DNA of 8,891 nt from Candidatus Nitrosopumilus sp. (GCA_029861085.1 JAOUAE010000045.1:1-8891), one strand, 5' to 3'. Shown: positions 1 through 5,430, counted from the stretch's first letter. The notes: a model not told the origin generated them from the sequence alone. Numbers and translations: made by a program.

Positions 1-6
1 CTTATT

Positions 7-22
7 TCTATTTGAAAATAGA
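7..22 (-). terminator. Short inverted repeat after the HEPN-like gene
   Basis: TCTATTT and AAATAGA form a perfect 7-nt inverted repeat separated by GA, 8 nt beyond the stop of the minus-strand gene. The loop would be tight (about 6 bp stem with 4-nt loop) and no long T-tract follows, so a terminator role is only a possibility. Confidence 0.25.
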
Positions 23-30
23 GATTTAGA

Positions 31-600
31 TCAGTTTGGCATTTCCTTCAAAAATTTGTCCAATTGTAAATAAACAGGCTTTTGTTGTTCTTCATAGGTT
101 TGTAGTAATTTCTTCCAAGATCTTTCAAAATCCAATTTGAATTTTTTAAAACCTGTTTGAGAAGATAGTAAAACCACCTTGTTTGAATTGTAAATTACAC
201 CATCAAGGGATATACTATGATTAAGGGCATTTCGTACTTCAAATAATCTAGACATATTTCGTGTGTATTCAGGAGAAAAAACTTTCCAATCCAAAAAAGT
301 TCTAATTTTTCGATTTACTGGGACTAAATTCAGAACATAGAGTAATTCATCACTATTTTTCTCATTAGAGTATCCCACGATACGCATTCGAATAATTTCA
401 TCAAAAAGAAACCCCATTTTAGAAAAGATAGATAATATCGTGTTTTGGTTTTTTGTTATCACAATATTAGATGAAAATCCAGATTTGAGATGTCCATTAT
501 TTATAAAATAATGCTTATTTTTATGGATAAAATAAAATCTAATCTTATCTAAAAAATCTTGTTTTCCAAGTAATTGCAAAAATTCAGGATTTTGTACCAT
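31..600 (-). CDS. HEPN-like protein of unknown function (RNxxxH motif)
   Basis: A 189-residue soluble protein with no signal peptide or membrane segment. Around residues 116-128 it has a helix followed by R-N-A-L-N-H, which fits the Rx4-6H signature of HEPN domains; known HEPN proteins are often RNases in toxin or defence systems, others are non-catalytic. I see no second domain. The start chosen is ATG at 598-600. An in-frame TTG 12 nt upstream would extend it by four residues, but a TTAATTAA box centred about 25 nt upstream of the ATG fits a leaderless transcript from the ATG. It is divergent from the PLD-like gene, sharing an intergenic region of about 190 bp, so the two could be one small defence-related remnant. 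The motif is seen directly; the family call is inference from one motif, and the rest of the sequence is not recognised. Confidence 0.6.
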   Translation of the reverse strand: MVQNPEFLQLLGKQDFLDKIRFYFIHKNKHYFINNGHLKSGFSSNIVITKNQNTILSIFSKMGFLFDEIIRMRIVGYSNEKNSDELLYVLNLVPVNRKIRTFLDWKVFSPEYTRNMSRLFEVRNALNHSISLDGVIYNSNKVVLLSSQTGFKKFKLDFERSWKKLLQTYEEQQKPVYLQLDKFLKEMPN

Positions 601-621
601 ACACCAATCCAAAAAAAATCA

Positions 622-629
622 TTAATTAA
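622..629 (-). promoter_or_regulatory. TATA-like box of the HEPN-like gene
   Basis: TTAATTAA is centred about 25 nt before the ATG at 600. It overlaps the start of the palindrome ATTAAC-A-GTTAAT (625-637), which could be a regulator site at this promoter. Confidence 0.4.
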
Positions 630-760
630 CAGTTAATGTGATTTCCACCAAAAGAATTTAGGAGTGGATTTAATCATTAACACAGCCAATAATTGTTGTG
701 GCATCAAACTAATTCCATGGAACTTACCCCAAAATCAAAAACATAAGTGGGAATTGTTTG

Positions 761-770
761 TTTAAATAAT
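761..770 (+). promoter_or_regulatory. TATA box of the PLD-like gene
   Basis: TTTAAATAAT is centred about 26 nt before the TTG at 791. No Shine-Dalgarno sequence lies between them, so a leaderless or nearly leaderless transcript is likely. Confidence 0.5.
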
Positions 771-790
771 AAAATATAGGTTGACTGCTA

Positions 791-1441
791 TTGGGACTAA
801 GAGAAATTGAATTTAAAGAAGAATATCGTTCAGATAGAAATGATATTGTGGCAGAATTTTTCTTTCCCTGCCTAAGTAATTGTATAGAATATGATAGATG
901 TGTGGATTTTTTATCTATTCAGACATTGGCAACGATATCCATGGCATTTGAAAATTTTGCTGAAGGTAAAGCAAAATTAAGAATGGTTACAGGACACAGA
1001 TTTAGAACTAGTGACCTAAACATATTCACAAAACTCTTCTCTGAAGAATTTACAAAGTCATTCAAAGGTAAACAAATCAAAGACTCCAAAATTCAACAAC
1101 TCCAAAGCATCATTGAAAACGGCCAAATGGAACTAAAAATCGCAATTCCAAATTCAGAACAAGTTGCAGATTCATTTTCAGAACGAATTGGAATATTTAG
1201 AGATGAACACGATCAGGCAGTTGCATTTACCGGAACATCTAGAGAATCATTCTCGACTCAAACAAGAGATTTTGAATCTGTAGACGTTTTTACATCATGG
1301 AATGACAAGTCAAGGGTAGAAAGAAAAATGAAAGATTTTGAAGATCTTTGGAAAAATAAAACAAAATATGTTCAAGTGTATGATTTTATGGAAGCAGAAA
1401 AAAACAGTCTTCTAAAATATTCATCAGATTGGGTTTTATGA
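791..1441 (+). CDS. Orphan phospholipase-D-like domain protein (helicase-associated type, degenerate HKD)
   Basis: A 216-residue protein resembling the N-terminal PLD-like domain found in front of SNF2/DEAD helicases of phage-defence and DNA-modification-linked systems. The features I recognise are YRSDRNDIV near residue 12, the FFFPCL..C.EYDR segment (23-36), AVAFTG (143-148) followed by TSRES (149-153), RDFESVDVF (159-167) and a DFEDLW ending (182-187). In active members the segment at 129-137 reads F-H-x-K-IGIF-x-D; here it is F-S-E-R-IGIFRD, so both catalytic His and Lys are replaced. No helicase domain follows. The protein stops at 216 residues, about where the helicase would begin, and the next gene converges 2 bp away. 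The start is TTG, because a stop lies in frame at 782-784 and a TATA box sits about 26 nt upstream. It may be a truncated relic or a repurposed nucleic-acid-binding domain. The domain call rests on remembered family sequences. Confidence 0.7.
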   Translation: MGLREIEFKEEYRSDRNDIVAEFFFPCLSNCIEYDRCVDFLSIQTLATISMAFENFAEGKAKLRMVTGHRFRTSDLNIFTKLFSEEFTKSFKGKQIKDSKIQQLQSIIENGQMELKIAIPNSEQVADSFSERIGIFRDEHDQAVAFTGTSRESFSTQTRDFESVDVFTSWNDKSRVERKMKDFEDLWKNKTKYVQVYDFMEAEKNSLLKYSSDWVL

Positions 1442-1443
1442 GA

Positions 1444-2007
1444 TTATAAATTAAAGGATTCTTCCACTCTGGATTTATTTTCATAGAAATTCATTTTGTT
1501 GATTTTATAATAAATGACTTCGCCACGACGCTCTATTACTGCAATTATGGGTTCTTTTCCCATCTGAGTGATTTCTTCAATCTTTTTTTGAAGATTGCCC
1601 GTCTTTTCTTGTTGTCCCTCATTAAGACCAAAAATAAGAAATTTTGCCCCTTTTTCACCATAATGACCTCGCTCGTAAACTCTAAAATCAGTACCAAATC
1701 CAAAACCATCTTTTACAACATATCCTCGATTACGTAGATCACGATATATCAAAAATTTAGTGAGAATATCAAAATCAGTTTTTTGGCAAATGCCCATGAA
1801 AGAATCAAAATCAATTTGTTTTTTGTTCTTTTTTAAAATCAATCTTTTTGTGTATAAGAGATAAAGGGTTTCAAATTGCTTAAGAAATAATTTTTCTTTT
1901 TCAATTTCTCCGAAGCCTTTTTGATCAAGTTCATGAATCATGTCCTTATCAGAGATGCATGTTTGATCTGAAATTATTTCACCGTAAACTAATGGAGTTT
2001 CTTCCAT
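1444..2007 (-). CDS. endA: tRNA-splicing (tRNA-intron) endonuclease subunit
   Basis: A protein of 187 residues from the chosen start, typical of a single-unit archaeal splicing endonuclease, which cuts bulge-helix-bulge motifs in pre-tRNA and pre-rRNA. The N-terminal half (about 1-75) is the EndA N domain with P-L-V-Y-G-E-I-I. The C-terminal catalytic domain begins near IYRDLRNRGYVVKDG (87-101), followed by GFGTDFRVYERG (102-113), which carries the expected catalytic Tyr at 111. Near the end, EPIIAVIERRGEVIYY (152-167) follows a plausible catalytic Lys at 151. The position that usually holds the catalytic His, just before (S/A)K(F/Y)L, is Gly here; the nearest His is at 115. It could therefore be the structural subunit of a heteromeric enzyme. 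The start is ATG at 2005-2007, where EndA homology begins and a TTATATGG box lies about 28 nt upstream; an ATG at 2043 would add 12 unlike residues. Confidence 0.85.
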   Translation of the reverse strand: MEETPLVYGEIISDQTCISDKDMIHELDQKGFGEIEKEKLFLKQFETLYLLYTKRLILKKNKKQIDFDSFMGICQKTDFDILTKFLIYRDLRNRGYVVKDGFGFGTDFRVYERGHYGEKGAKFLIFGLNEGQQEKTGNLQKKIEEITQMGKEPIIAVIERRGEVIYYKINKMNFYENKSRVEESFNL

Positions 2008-2031
2008 GATGAAATGAAAACCAAGTGATTT

Positions 2032-2039
2032 CCATATAA
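2032..2039 (-). promoter_or_regulatory. TATA box of the endonuclease gene
   Basis: TTATATGG on the minus strand is centred about 28 nt before the ATG at 2007. It lies inside the longer reading frame from 2043, which supports the shorter start. Confidence 0.45.
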
Positions 2040-2073
2040 GCATTGGAAAATATGAAGGATTCTAGGCTAACCG

Positions 2074-2081
2074 TTAAAATA
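2074..2081 (+). promoter_or_regulatory. TATA box of the L10e gene
   Basis: TTAAAATA preceded by CCG is centred about 28 nt before the ATG at 2106, leaving an mRNA leader of zero to a few bases. A ribosomal protein gene with its own promoter and no partner downstream is monocistronic here. Confidence 0.5.
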
Positions 2082-2105
2082 TGGGGATTTTGGCTTTAGA
2101 ATATT

Positions 2106-2615
2106 ATGCATGGTGCCAATTACAGAGATGGAAAAGGACAAGTGTTCACCAGAAAGGAATACATCAAAGGCAAACCACAAATCAAAATTGCAAAATTTCA
2201 AGGTGGCAAAAGAGGGACATATCAATACTGTGTTCAATTACTGCTTAATGAAAAAATACAGATTAGACATATGGCAATTGAATCAACCAGATTAGCAGCA
2301 AACAAGACATTAGAGAAAACTACAGGTGAATCAGGTTATTATTCCAGACTTAGAATTTACCCACATAATCTTCTTAGAGAAAATAAACAGATTGCAACTG
2401 CAGGTGCAGACAGAGTTTCAGAAGGAATGAGAAGATCATGGGGCAAAGCTACCAGTCTAGGTGCCAGAGTTAAACAGGGTCAATGCATCATGGAGTTATA
2501 CGTCAACGGTGATGCCCATCTACAAGCAGCAAAAAAAGCACTCCATGGATCATGTGTAAAATTACCCGGTACACCGTTAATCAAAGTGATGGATTGGAAT
2601 AAAGCATCACCATAG
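2106..2615 (+). CDS. rpl10e: Large-subunit ribosomal protein L10e (uL16)
   Basis: A 169-residue basic protein, the usual length for archaeal L10e, the counterpart of bacterial L16. It sits in the 50S subunit near the A-site tRNA and the peptidyl-transferase centre. Recognisable segments are the N-terminal YTRKEYI-like stretch (residues 15-20), KIAKFQGG at 27-34, ESTRLAANK (59-67), and in the second half RIYPHN.LRENK, AGADRVSEGMR.SWGK and the GTPLIK ending, all typical of the family. The start is the ATG at 2106, set by the TATA box and by the family N-terminus. It is divergent from the tRNA endonuclease gene and its last 9 bp overlap the tail of the small gene on the opposite strand. It shows no sign of damage and is the most secure call in the window. 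Confidence 0.97.
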   Translation: MHGANYRDGKGQVFTRKEYIKGKPQIKIAKFQGGKRGTYQYCVQLLLNEKIQIRHMAIESTRLAANKTLEKTTGESGYYSRLRIYPHNLLRENKQIATAGADRVSEGMRRSWGKATSLGARVKQGQCIMELYVNGDAHLQAAKKALHGSCVKLPGTPLIKVMDWNKASP

Positions 2616-2870
2616 ATCTTCTAAGGCAGATTTCTTATTTTTGACAAATTCTAAAAATTCTTCAAATTCTTGTTTTGTAGGTTCGCGATTTAGAATTCTT
2701 TTAGATTGATAGTAAAAGCCATTGTAAATTCTTCCAACTACAATACCCAAAACAAATGATTTTGAATTATCAATATTTGAAAACAGTTGAAGTAATTGTT
2801 TGATTTCATCCTTGTTAGAAATTGCATCTTGAATTTTTTGCTCCATTTTCTTGAGAAGAATTTCATCCAT
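2607..2870 (-). CDS. Small helical hypothetical protein
   Basis: An 87-residue protein, charged and helical, not recognised. The first 25 residues are rich in Glu, Lys and Gln. The middle (about 37-56) is more hydrophobic with SFVLGIVVGRIYNGFYY, possibly a buried helix rather than a membrane span. The C-terminal part contains NREPTKQEFEEFLEFVKNK, a helix-turn start followed by an amphipathic helix. It begins with ATG and has a TTTTTAA box about 25 nt upstream on the minus strand. It converges on L10e with 9 bp overlap, an arrangement that speaks for a genuine, compactly placed gene. No catalytic or metal-binding pattern is visible. Confidence 0.7.
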   Translation of the reverse strand: MDEILLKKMEQKIQDAISNKDEIKQLLQLFSNIDNSKSFVLGIVVGRIYNGFYYQSKRILNREPTKQEFEEFLEFVKNKKSALEDLW

Positions 2871-2891
2871 AATGCATCTTGTTTGGAATAG

Positions 2892-2898
2892 TTAAAAA
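2892..2898 (-). promoter_or_regulatory. TATA-like box of the small gene next to L10e
   Basis: TTTTTAA on the minus strand is centred about 25 nt before the ATG at 2870. The signal is weak, but the spacing fits the leaderless genes around it. Confidence 0.35.
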
Positions 2899-3008
2899 CA
2901 GTTTTACAGTAGGCGTTGTTGGATATTAACACATCAAAACACTTGACCCGGATCGAACCAGTTTTCAATCAAACAGTTCTAATTTACATTTGATATTACG
3001 AATATTCC

Positions 3009-3125
3009 ATGAAAGGATTATGCCAGAAATGCTATTCCTCAGGAGTCGAAGTGATACTGACTGAAATCAGTAAAAACGAGATCGGAATATCAGAGATTCC
3101 TCTTTGTGATAAATGCAGGGACTAG
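3009..3125 (+). CDS. Very small zinc-ribbon-like protein (CxxC...CxxC)
   Basis: A reading frame of 38 residues starting at ATG 3009 with cysteines at 5, 8, 33 and 36, forming two CxxC knuckles 24 residues apart. This is the layout of a minimal zinc ribbon that could bind nucleic acid or a protein partner. Between the knuckles are alternating hydrophobic residues (VEVILTEI, EIGISEIPL) that would suit the strands of a ribbon. A weak TATA-like TAATTTACA (2980-2988) lies about 25 nt upstream. Its stop TAG shares the CTAG palindrome with the stop of the oxygenase-like gene on the other strand, so the two genes converge with no spare bases. Small zinc proteins are common in this archaeal group. The call rests on the Cys pattern, promoter spacing and exact packing; I recognise no named family. 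Confidence 0.6.
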   Translation: MKGLCQKCYSSGVEVILTEISKNEIGISEIPLCDKCRD

Positions 3126-3616
3126 ATCAGGTTTTCCAACTGCATCGTAATTGCGATTCTCAAGGCATTGTTTCCGTGTTCAGATATCCCATGTTTTATG
3201 GATTCTGGAATTATGAGAATCTTTCCTTCCTTTGGCTCCATTATATCACAGTCATCAAAGTCTGGAAAGTAAATGTGGCCACAGTTCATTGGTACTTGCA
3301 GATAATACACTGCATGTGGCTTGTCATGATCATGAACGGTAAATCCACAACCATTTTCAGCATAATGAATATAGACATAGCTGATTCTGGCATGTGAGAT
3401 TTTGAGCTTGTCAAAAATTGGCTGAAAGACTTTTTGCATTTCTTCATTGTCAAGCATCACATATCCTACGTCCGTACCGTCATCTTTTGCACGGACAGTT
3501 TCCCCATCGTCTATTTTCTTATGTATAAAATCAATCAGCTCTTGCATTTGTGGAATCTTTTCTATCGTTGTAAGAAACAGTTCAGGTTTGTAAAGATCCT
3601 TTCCATCATGTCTCAT
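3122..3616 (-). CDS. Putative 2-oxoglutarate/Fe(II)-dependent oxygenase-like protein
   Basis: A protein of 164 residues whose C-terminal two thirds look like a double-stranded beta-helix oxygenase of the kind seen in phages and marine microbes. The order of elements is a metal-site segment V-H-D-H-D (94-98), the strand AVYYLQVP (102-109) and G-H-I-Y-F-P (113-118), then EPKEGKILIIPESIKHG (127-143) holding the distal His at 142, and finally LRIAIT with Arg at 153, the usual 2-oxoglutarate-binding position. Such enzymes hydroxylate proteins or small molecules with 2-oxoglutarate and oxygen; the substrate is unknown. The N-terminal 75 residues are helical. The start chosen is ATG at 3614-3616, 11 nt inside the end of the upstream gene, so translation is probably coupled. 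TTG codons further upstream are possible. It is the last gene of a three-gene minus-strand cluster. The fold is inference from motif order. Confidence 0.6.
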   Translation of the reverse strand: MRHDGKDLYKPELFLTTIEKIPQMQELIDFIHKKIDDGETVRAKDDGTDVGYVMLDNEEMQKVFQPIFDKLKISHARISYVYIHYAENGCGFTVHDHDKPHAVYYLQVPMNCGHIYFPDFDDCDIMEPKEGKILIIPESIKHGISEHGNNALRIAITMQLENLI

Positions 3617-4100
3617 CTCTCTCAACCCCAACAATCTTTGTTACAATTACGCCAGTTGCAGACCCACTGATTCTTTCAATGTTTAGATATTCGTTTTCAT
3701 GTAGAATGAAAGGCGGAGTAGTAGCTGGGGTTGATGATCCTGAATTAAAGGTTTTACCAAATACATCTCTTCCACCAGATTTAGAATCTATCGTAGTATT
3801 TGCCCATAATTTCCAAGTGACACTTGCGAATTGACCCCCACCATTTCTTTGGGCTTCAAGATAGCACATTATTTCTTTTCCAGCCGCCGGTTTGTAATCT
3901 ATCTCAGTTTGAGAGACTGGACTATAATATTTTTGAGTCTGAACAGCCGTTGTCTCAACAACCACGTCATTAAAATGCCTCTCCCTTATCTCGTCCTTGT
4001 CAGTGACACGAAGTATCATGCCACCCACATTTAGAAAATATTCTCCTGCCAAGAAATCACCGAAAAGTGAGTTGAACCACCAAGATGCTAAAGTACTCAT
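3606..4100 (-). CDS. Beta-rich hypothetical protein, possibly a virion or surface component
   Basis: A protein of 164 residues without signal peptide, not matched to a named family. The first 15 residues are aromatic and hydrophobic (LASWWFNSLFGDF). The rest is built of short alternating stretches with many Thr, Ser, Gly and Asn: GGMILRVTDKDEI, VVVETTAVQTQKYYSPVSQ (46-64), EIMCYLEAQRN, SVTWKLWANTTI (93-104). A Gly/Ser/Thr/Pro linker (119-130) leads to FILHENEYLNIERI (131-144) and a final strand pair. The strand pattern ending in an E-x-L-x-I-type strand resembles jelly-roll domains of phage and archaeal virus structural proteins, but this is an impression, not a match. It starts with ATG 3 nt after the stop of the small Lys-rich gene and overlaps the oxygenase-like gene, so the three are likely one transcript. 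Confidence 0.65.
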   Translation of the reverse strand: MSTLASWWFNSLFGDFLAGEYFLNVGGMILRVTDKDEIRERHFNDVVVETTAVQTQKYYSPVSQTEIDYKPAAGKEIMCYLEAQRNGGGQFASVTWKLWANTTIDSKSGGRDVFGKTFNSGSSTPATTPPFILHENEYLNIERISGSATGVIVTKIVGVERDET

Positions 4101-4103
4101 TTG

Positions 4104-4313
4104 TCATTTCTTACCTTTCTTCTTGATAATTTTCACTCGCTGTTTCTTTGGGACTTTTTCTAATGCTGTTTTGAGCTGTTGTTGTAATGATATGATCTGA
4201 TTAACGTAAGGTGTAATGATTGCGATGTATTCACTTGATGCCTGTGTTCCCTTTTGTACTGCATACTGGGTTTTGTTTGATTCGATGAATTGATGTAAAG
4301 TTTGATCCGACAA
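4104..4313 (-). CDS. Small helical protein with Lys-rich tail
   Basis: A protein of 69 residues, first gene of the three-gene minus-strand cluster. It is probably two helices: residues 3-25, polar, and residues 28-52, amphipathic with IIxxQQQLKTALEKV, which could form a coiled coil. The last 16 residues (KKQRVKIIKKKGKK and neighbours) are almost entirely basic and could bind nucleic acid or a membrane surface. The start is TTG, since no ATG lies between it and the in-frame stop 27 nt upstream. A weak CTAATAC box about 26 nt upstream supports that start. The stop lies 3 nt before the beta-rich gene. I recognise no family; a small DNA-binding or scaffold-like viral protein would fit but is a guess. 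Confidence 0.55.
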   Translation of the reverse strand: MSDQTLHQFIESNKTQYAVQKGTQASSEYIAIITPYVNQIISLQQQLKTALEKVPKKQRVKIIKKKGKK

Positions 4314-4334
4314 TGAATGATTTTTTGAAATTTG

Positions 4335-4343
4335 GTATTAGAG
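4335..4343 (-). promoter_or_regulatory. Weak TATA-like box of the minus-strand cluster
   Basis: CTCTAATAC on the minus strand is centred about 26 nt before the TTG at 4313. It falls within the bases that resemble 5652-5668 near the right end of repeat copy 1. Confidence 0.3.
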
Positions 4344-4352
4344 AAGTGTTTA

Positions 4353-4379
4353 GGGAAAAAAGAAAAAAGAAAGAGTTTT
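4353..4379 (-). terminator. T-rich terminator of the secreted-protein gene
   Basis: On the minus strand, directly after the stop of the exported protein, the RNA would carry three T-runs (CTCTTT, CTTTTTT, CTTTTTT). T-tracts alone are sufficient for termination in archaea. It separates this gene from the promoter of the downstream three-gene cluster. Confidence 0.55.
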
Positions 4380-4384
4380 ACTTA

Positions 4385-5035
4385 TTATGCAGGTAGTCCG
4401 ATACAGACTGCAACTAAGTCTTTGTCTTTGAACTTACCATCAAAAACTCCAACTAATGGGAATCCTACTCCACCATCAACAGATCCTGAAACAGGATTTG
4501 GTAAAACCGGAGTTGAACCAACTGTGAATGAGGTAGATGCACCAGTAATGGAGTTAATGTATTCTGTGGTTCCAATTGGAACTCCATCAACAGATACGAC
4601 ATTGCCAGTGATATTAACTGAGCCTGGTTCCTCATAAGTTAAAGAACCTACTGCTGCAATAGCACATGCAGGATGTTCTACTGGCTGTACAATATGTGCA
4701 TGCCAAGCGGCGTCACAATAACCTTCAGAAATGTTTCCATTGCTACACACATCAAATGTTTTGTTCTTGTTAGGATATGCTTGTCCTTCACTGTCATAGA
4801 CTCCTTTATGAGAAGTAACAGCAATGACATCTCCACCAGTGGTGAAAATTGCAAATCCTCCAAAGTCACTACCATCAGTAGCAACAGGTCCATTTGTTGT
4901 GAATTCTATGTTATATTCTGTAGTTGTTGTAATCGATGTCGAATCAAGTCCTGTAATGGCTTCAGCAAGTATTGGGCTTGCAATAATTGCAGCAATTGCC
5001 ACAATTCCGCCAAAAATTATTTTTGTATTAGTCAT
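4385..5035 (-). CDS. Exported protein with four cysteines, unknown function
   Basis: A 216-residue protein with a clear Sec-type signal: positive start (TNTK), hydrophobic core IIFGGIVAIAAIIASPIL, and a likely cut after AEA near residue 26. The mature part begins with ITGLDSTSITTTTEYNIEF and is Thr-, Gly- and Val-rich with strand-like stretches, as expected for a beta protein on the cell surface. Four cysteines at 97, 107, 124 and 211 could form two disulfides. A cluster W-H-A-H (111-114) with EHPAC (120-124) gives several His near Cys and might bind a metal, which is speculative. The start is ATG at 5033-5035; a TTG four codons upstream is possible, but the TTAAATAT box sits about 26 nt before the ATG. 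It has its own promoter and a T-rich terminator. I do not recognise a named family. Confidence 0.8.
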   Translation of the reverse strand: MTNTKIIFGGIVAIAAIIASPILAEAITGLDSTSITTTTEYNIEFTTNGPVATDGSDFGGFAIFTTGGDVIAVTSHKGVYDSEGQAYPNKNKTFDVCSNGNISEGYCDAAWHAHIVQPVEHPACAIAAVGSLTYEEPGSVNITGNVVSVDGVPIGTTEYINSITGASTSFTVGSTPVLPNPVSGSVDGGVGFPLVGVFDGKFKDKDLVAVCIGLPA

Positions 5036-5057
5036 TGACTGGTACAAATATCAAATC

Positions 5058-5065
5058 ATATTTAA
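5058..5065 (-). promoter_or_regulatory. TATA box of the exported-protein gene
   Basis: TTAAATAT on the minus strand is centred about 26 nt before the ATG at 5035. It lies next to the GTTAAC inverted repeat. Confidence 0.55.
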
Positions 5066-5069
5066 CTTT

Positions 5070-5109
5070 CCTGTTAACTTTGTTGTCGTTTGTTAACAAT
5101 GTTAACAGG
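5070..5109. promoter_or_regulatory. Candidate operator: inverted repeat of GTTAAC sites
   Basis: CCTGTTAAC (5070-5078) and GTTAACAGG (5101-5109) form a perfect 9-bp inverted repeat, and a third site TGTTAACA lies at 5091-5098. All sit between the TATA boxes of the divergent exported-protein and zinc-protein genes, so a bound regulator could act on both. The regulator is unknown. Confidence 0.45.
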
Positions 5110-5112
5110 TAA

Positions 5113-5121
5113 TTTTAATAT
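5113..5121 (+). promoter_or_regulatory. TATA box of the 47-residue zinc protein gene
   Basis: TTTTAATAT is centred about 25 nt before the ATG at 5142 and begins 4 nt after the inverted repeat, so factor binding there would compete with or aid TBP/TFB. Confidence 0.5.
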
Positions 5122-5141
5122 CAAGATATCTGCTTAAATTC

Positions 5142-5285
5142 ATGAAAATAGAGTCATGTAAAAAATGTGGAAATCAACTTGAGGTTGCACTGACATGTTC
5201 AATATGTAAACAACCAAACCAATTTGAGTGTGCGTATTGTAACATATCTTTACTTGAGCAGTATCATTCACAGTGTATCTACTAA
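5142..5285 (+). CDS. Small zinc-finger protein (three CxxC and HxxC)
   Basis: A 47-residue reading frame. Cysteine pairs lie at 6/9, 19/22 and 30/33, followed by His 42 and Cys 45, giving C-x2-C-x9-C-x2-C-x7-C-x2-C-x8-H-x2-C. Eight ligands are enough for two zinc ions, as in a double zinc ribbon or a ribbon plus treble clef. There is no room for another domain, so it probably binds nucleic acid or another protein. The start is ATG at 5142 with a TATA box about 25 nt upstream and no ribosome binding site, so the transcript is likely leaderless. It is divergent from the exported-protein gene across the GTTAAC repeats and ends about 50 bp before repeat copy 1. The pattern is seen directly; the function is inferred. 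Confidence 0.75.
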   Translation: MKIESCKKCGNQLEVALTCSICKQPNQFECAYCNISLLEQYHSQCIY

Positions 5286-5342
5286 ATAATTTTTCAGAAT
5301 AAGCTGAATTAATATTTGTTAAAATCCATCTAAAAATTTTAC

Positions 5343-5364
5343 AATCCTATACGAGATTATGAAA
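5343..5364 (+). repeat. AATC-N8-GATTATGAAA motif, left end of copy 1
   Basis: The N8 spacer is CTATACGA. AATC and GATT are an inverted repeat. A weak TATA-like AAAATTTTA upstream (about 5332-5340) would place a transcript start near the motif's right edge, just before the hairpin. Confidence 0.7.
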
Positions 5365-5430
5365 AGACCTGACTGCACCAGAATGACTCCTCCTGGTTTC
5401 CAGAATGACTCCCCTGTGCACAGTCAGGCT
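5361..5430 (+). ncRNA. Candidate structured RNA in repeat copy 1
   Basis: CCTGACTG (5368-5375) pairs perfectly with CAGTCAGG (5421-5428). Inside, the 13-nt sequence CCAGAATGACTCC occurs twice (5378-5390, 5400-5412), and CTGG-TTT-CCAG between them can form an inner hairpin. The strand is uncertain, because the stem reads the same on both; plus is preferred from the weak TATA box upstream. No known RNA family is recognised. Confidence 0.35.

Noticed and set aside
713..722. Palindrome TTCCATGGAA upstream of the PLD-like gene as an operator
   Set aside because: A single 10-bp palindrome well upstream of the TATA box, with no second copy, is not enough.
2738..2968. A 76-residue minus-strand frame overlapping the small gene next to L10e
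   Set aside because: It is a shifted-frame shadow of the 2607-2870 gene and reads through that gene's promoter.
2940..2970. A tRNA T-arm-like sequence on the minus strand (GGTTCGATCC)
   Set aside because: The T-stem has a G-G mismatch, and no acceptor stem, D-arm or anticodon arm can be placed around it. At most it is a fragment or chance.
3113..4200. Plus-strand frames of 67-94 residues opposite the minus-strand cluster
   Set aside because: They are rich in His, Cys, Phe and Ile in the manner of antisense translation, and lie opposite well-packed genes.
4335..4351. GTATTAGAGAAGTGTTT, 16/17 identical to 5652-5668, as a third fragment of the repeat element
   Set aside because: It is too short to exclude chance in AT-rich DNA, and nothing around it matches the element.
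4332..5096. Several plus-strand frames across the exported-protein gene
   Set aside because: They are antisense shadows of a gene with a clear signal peptide, promoter and terminator, and their own sequences look unstructured.
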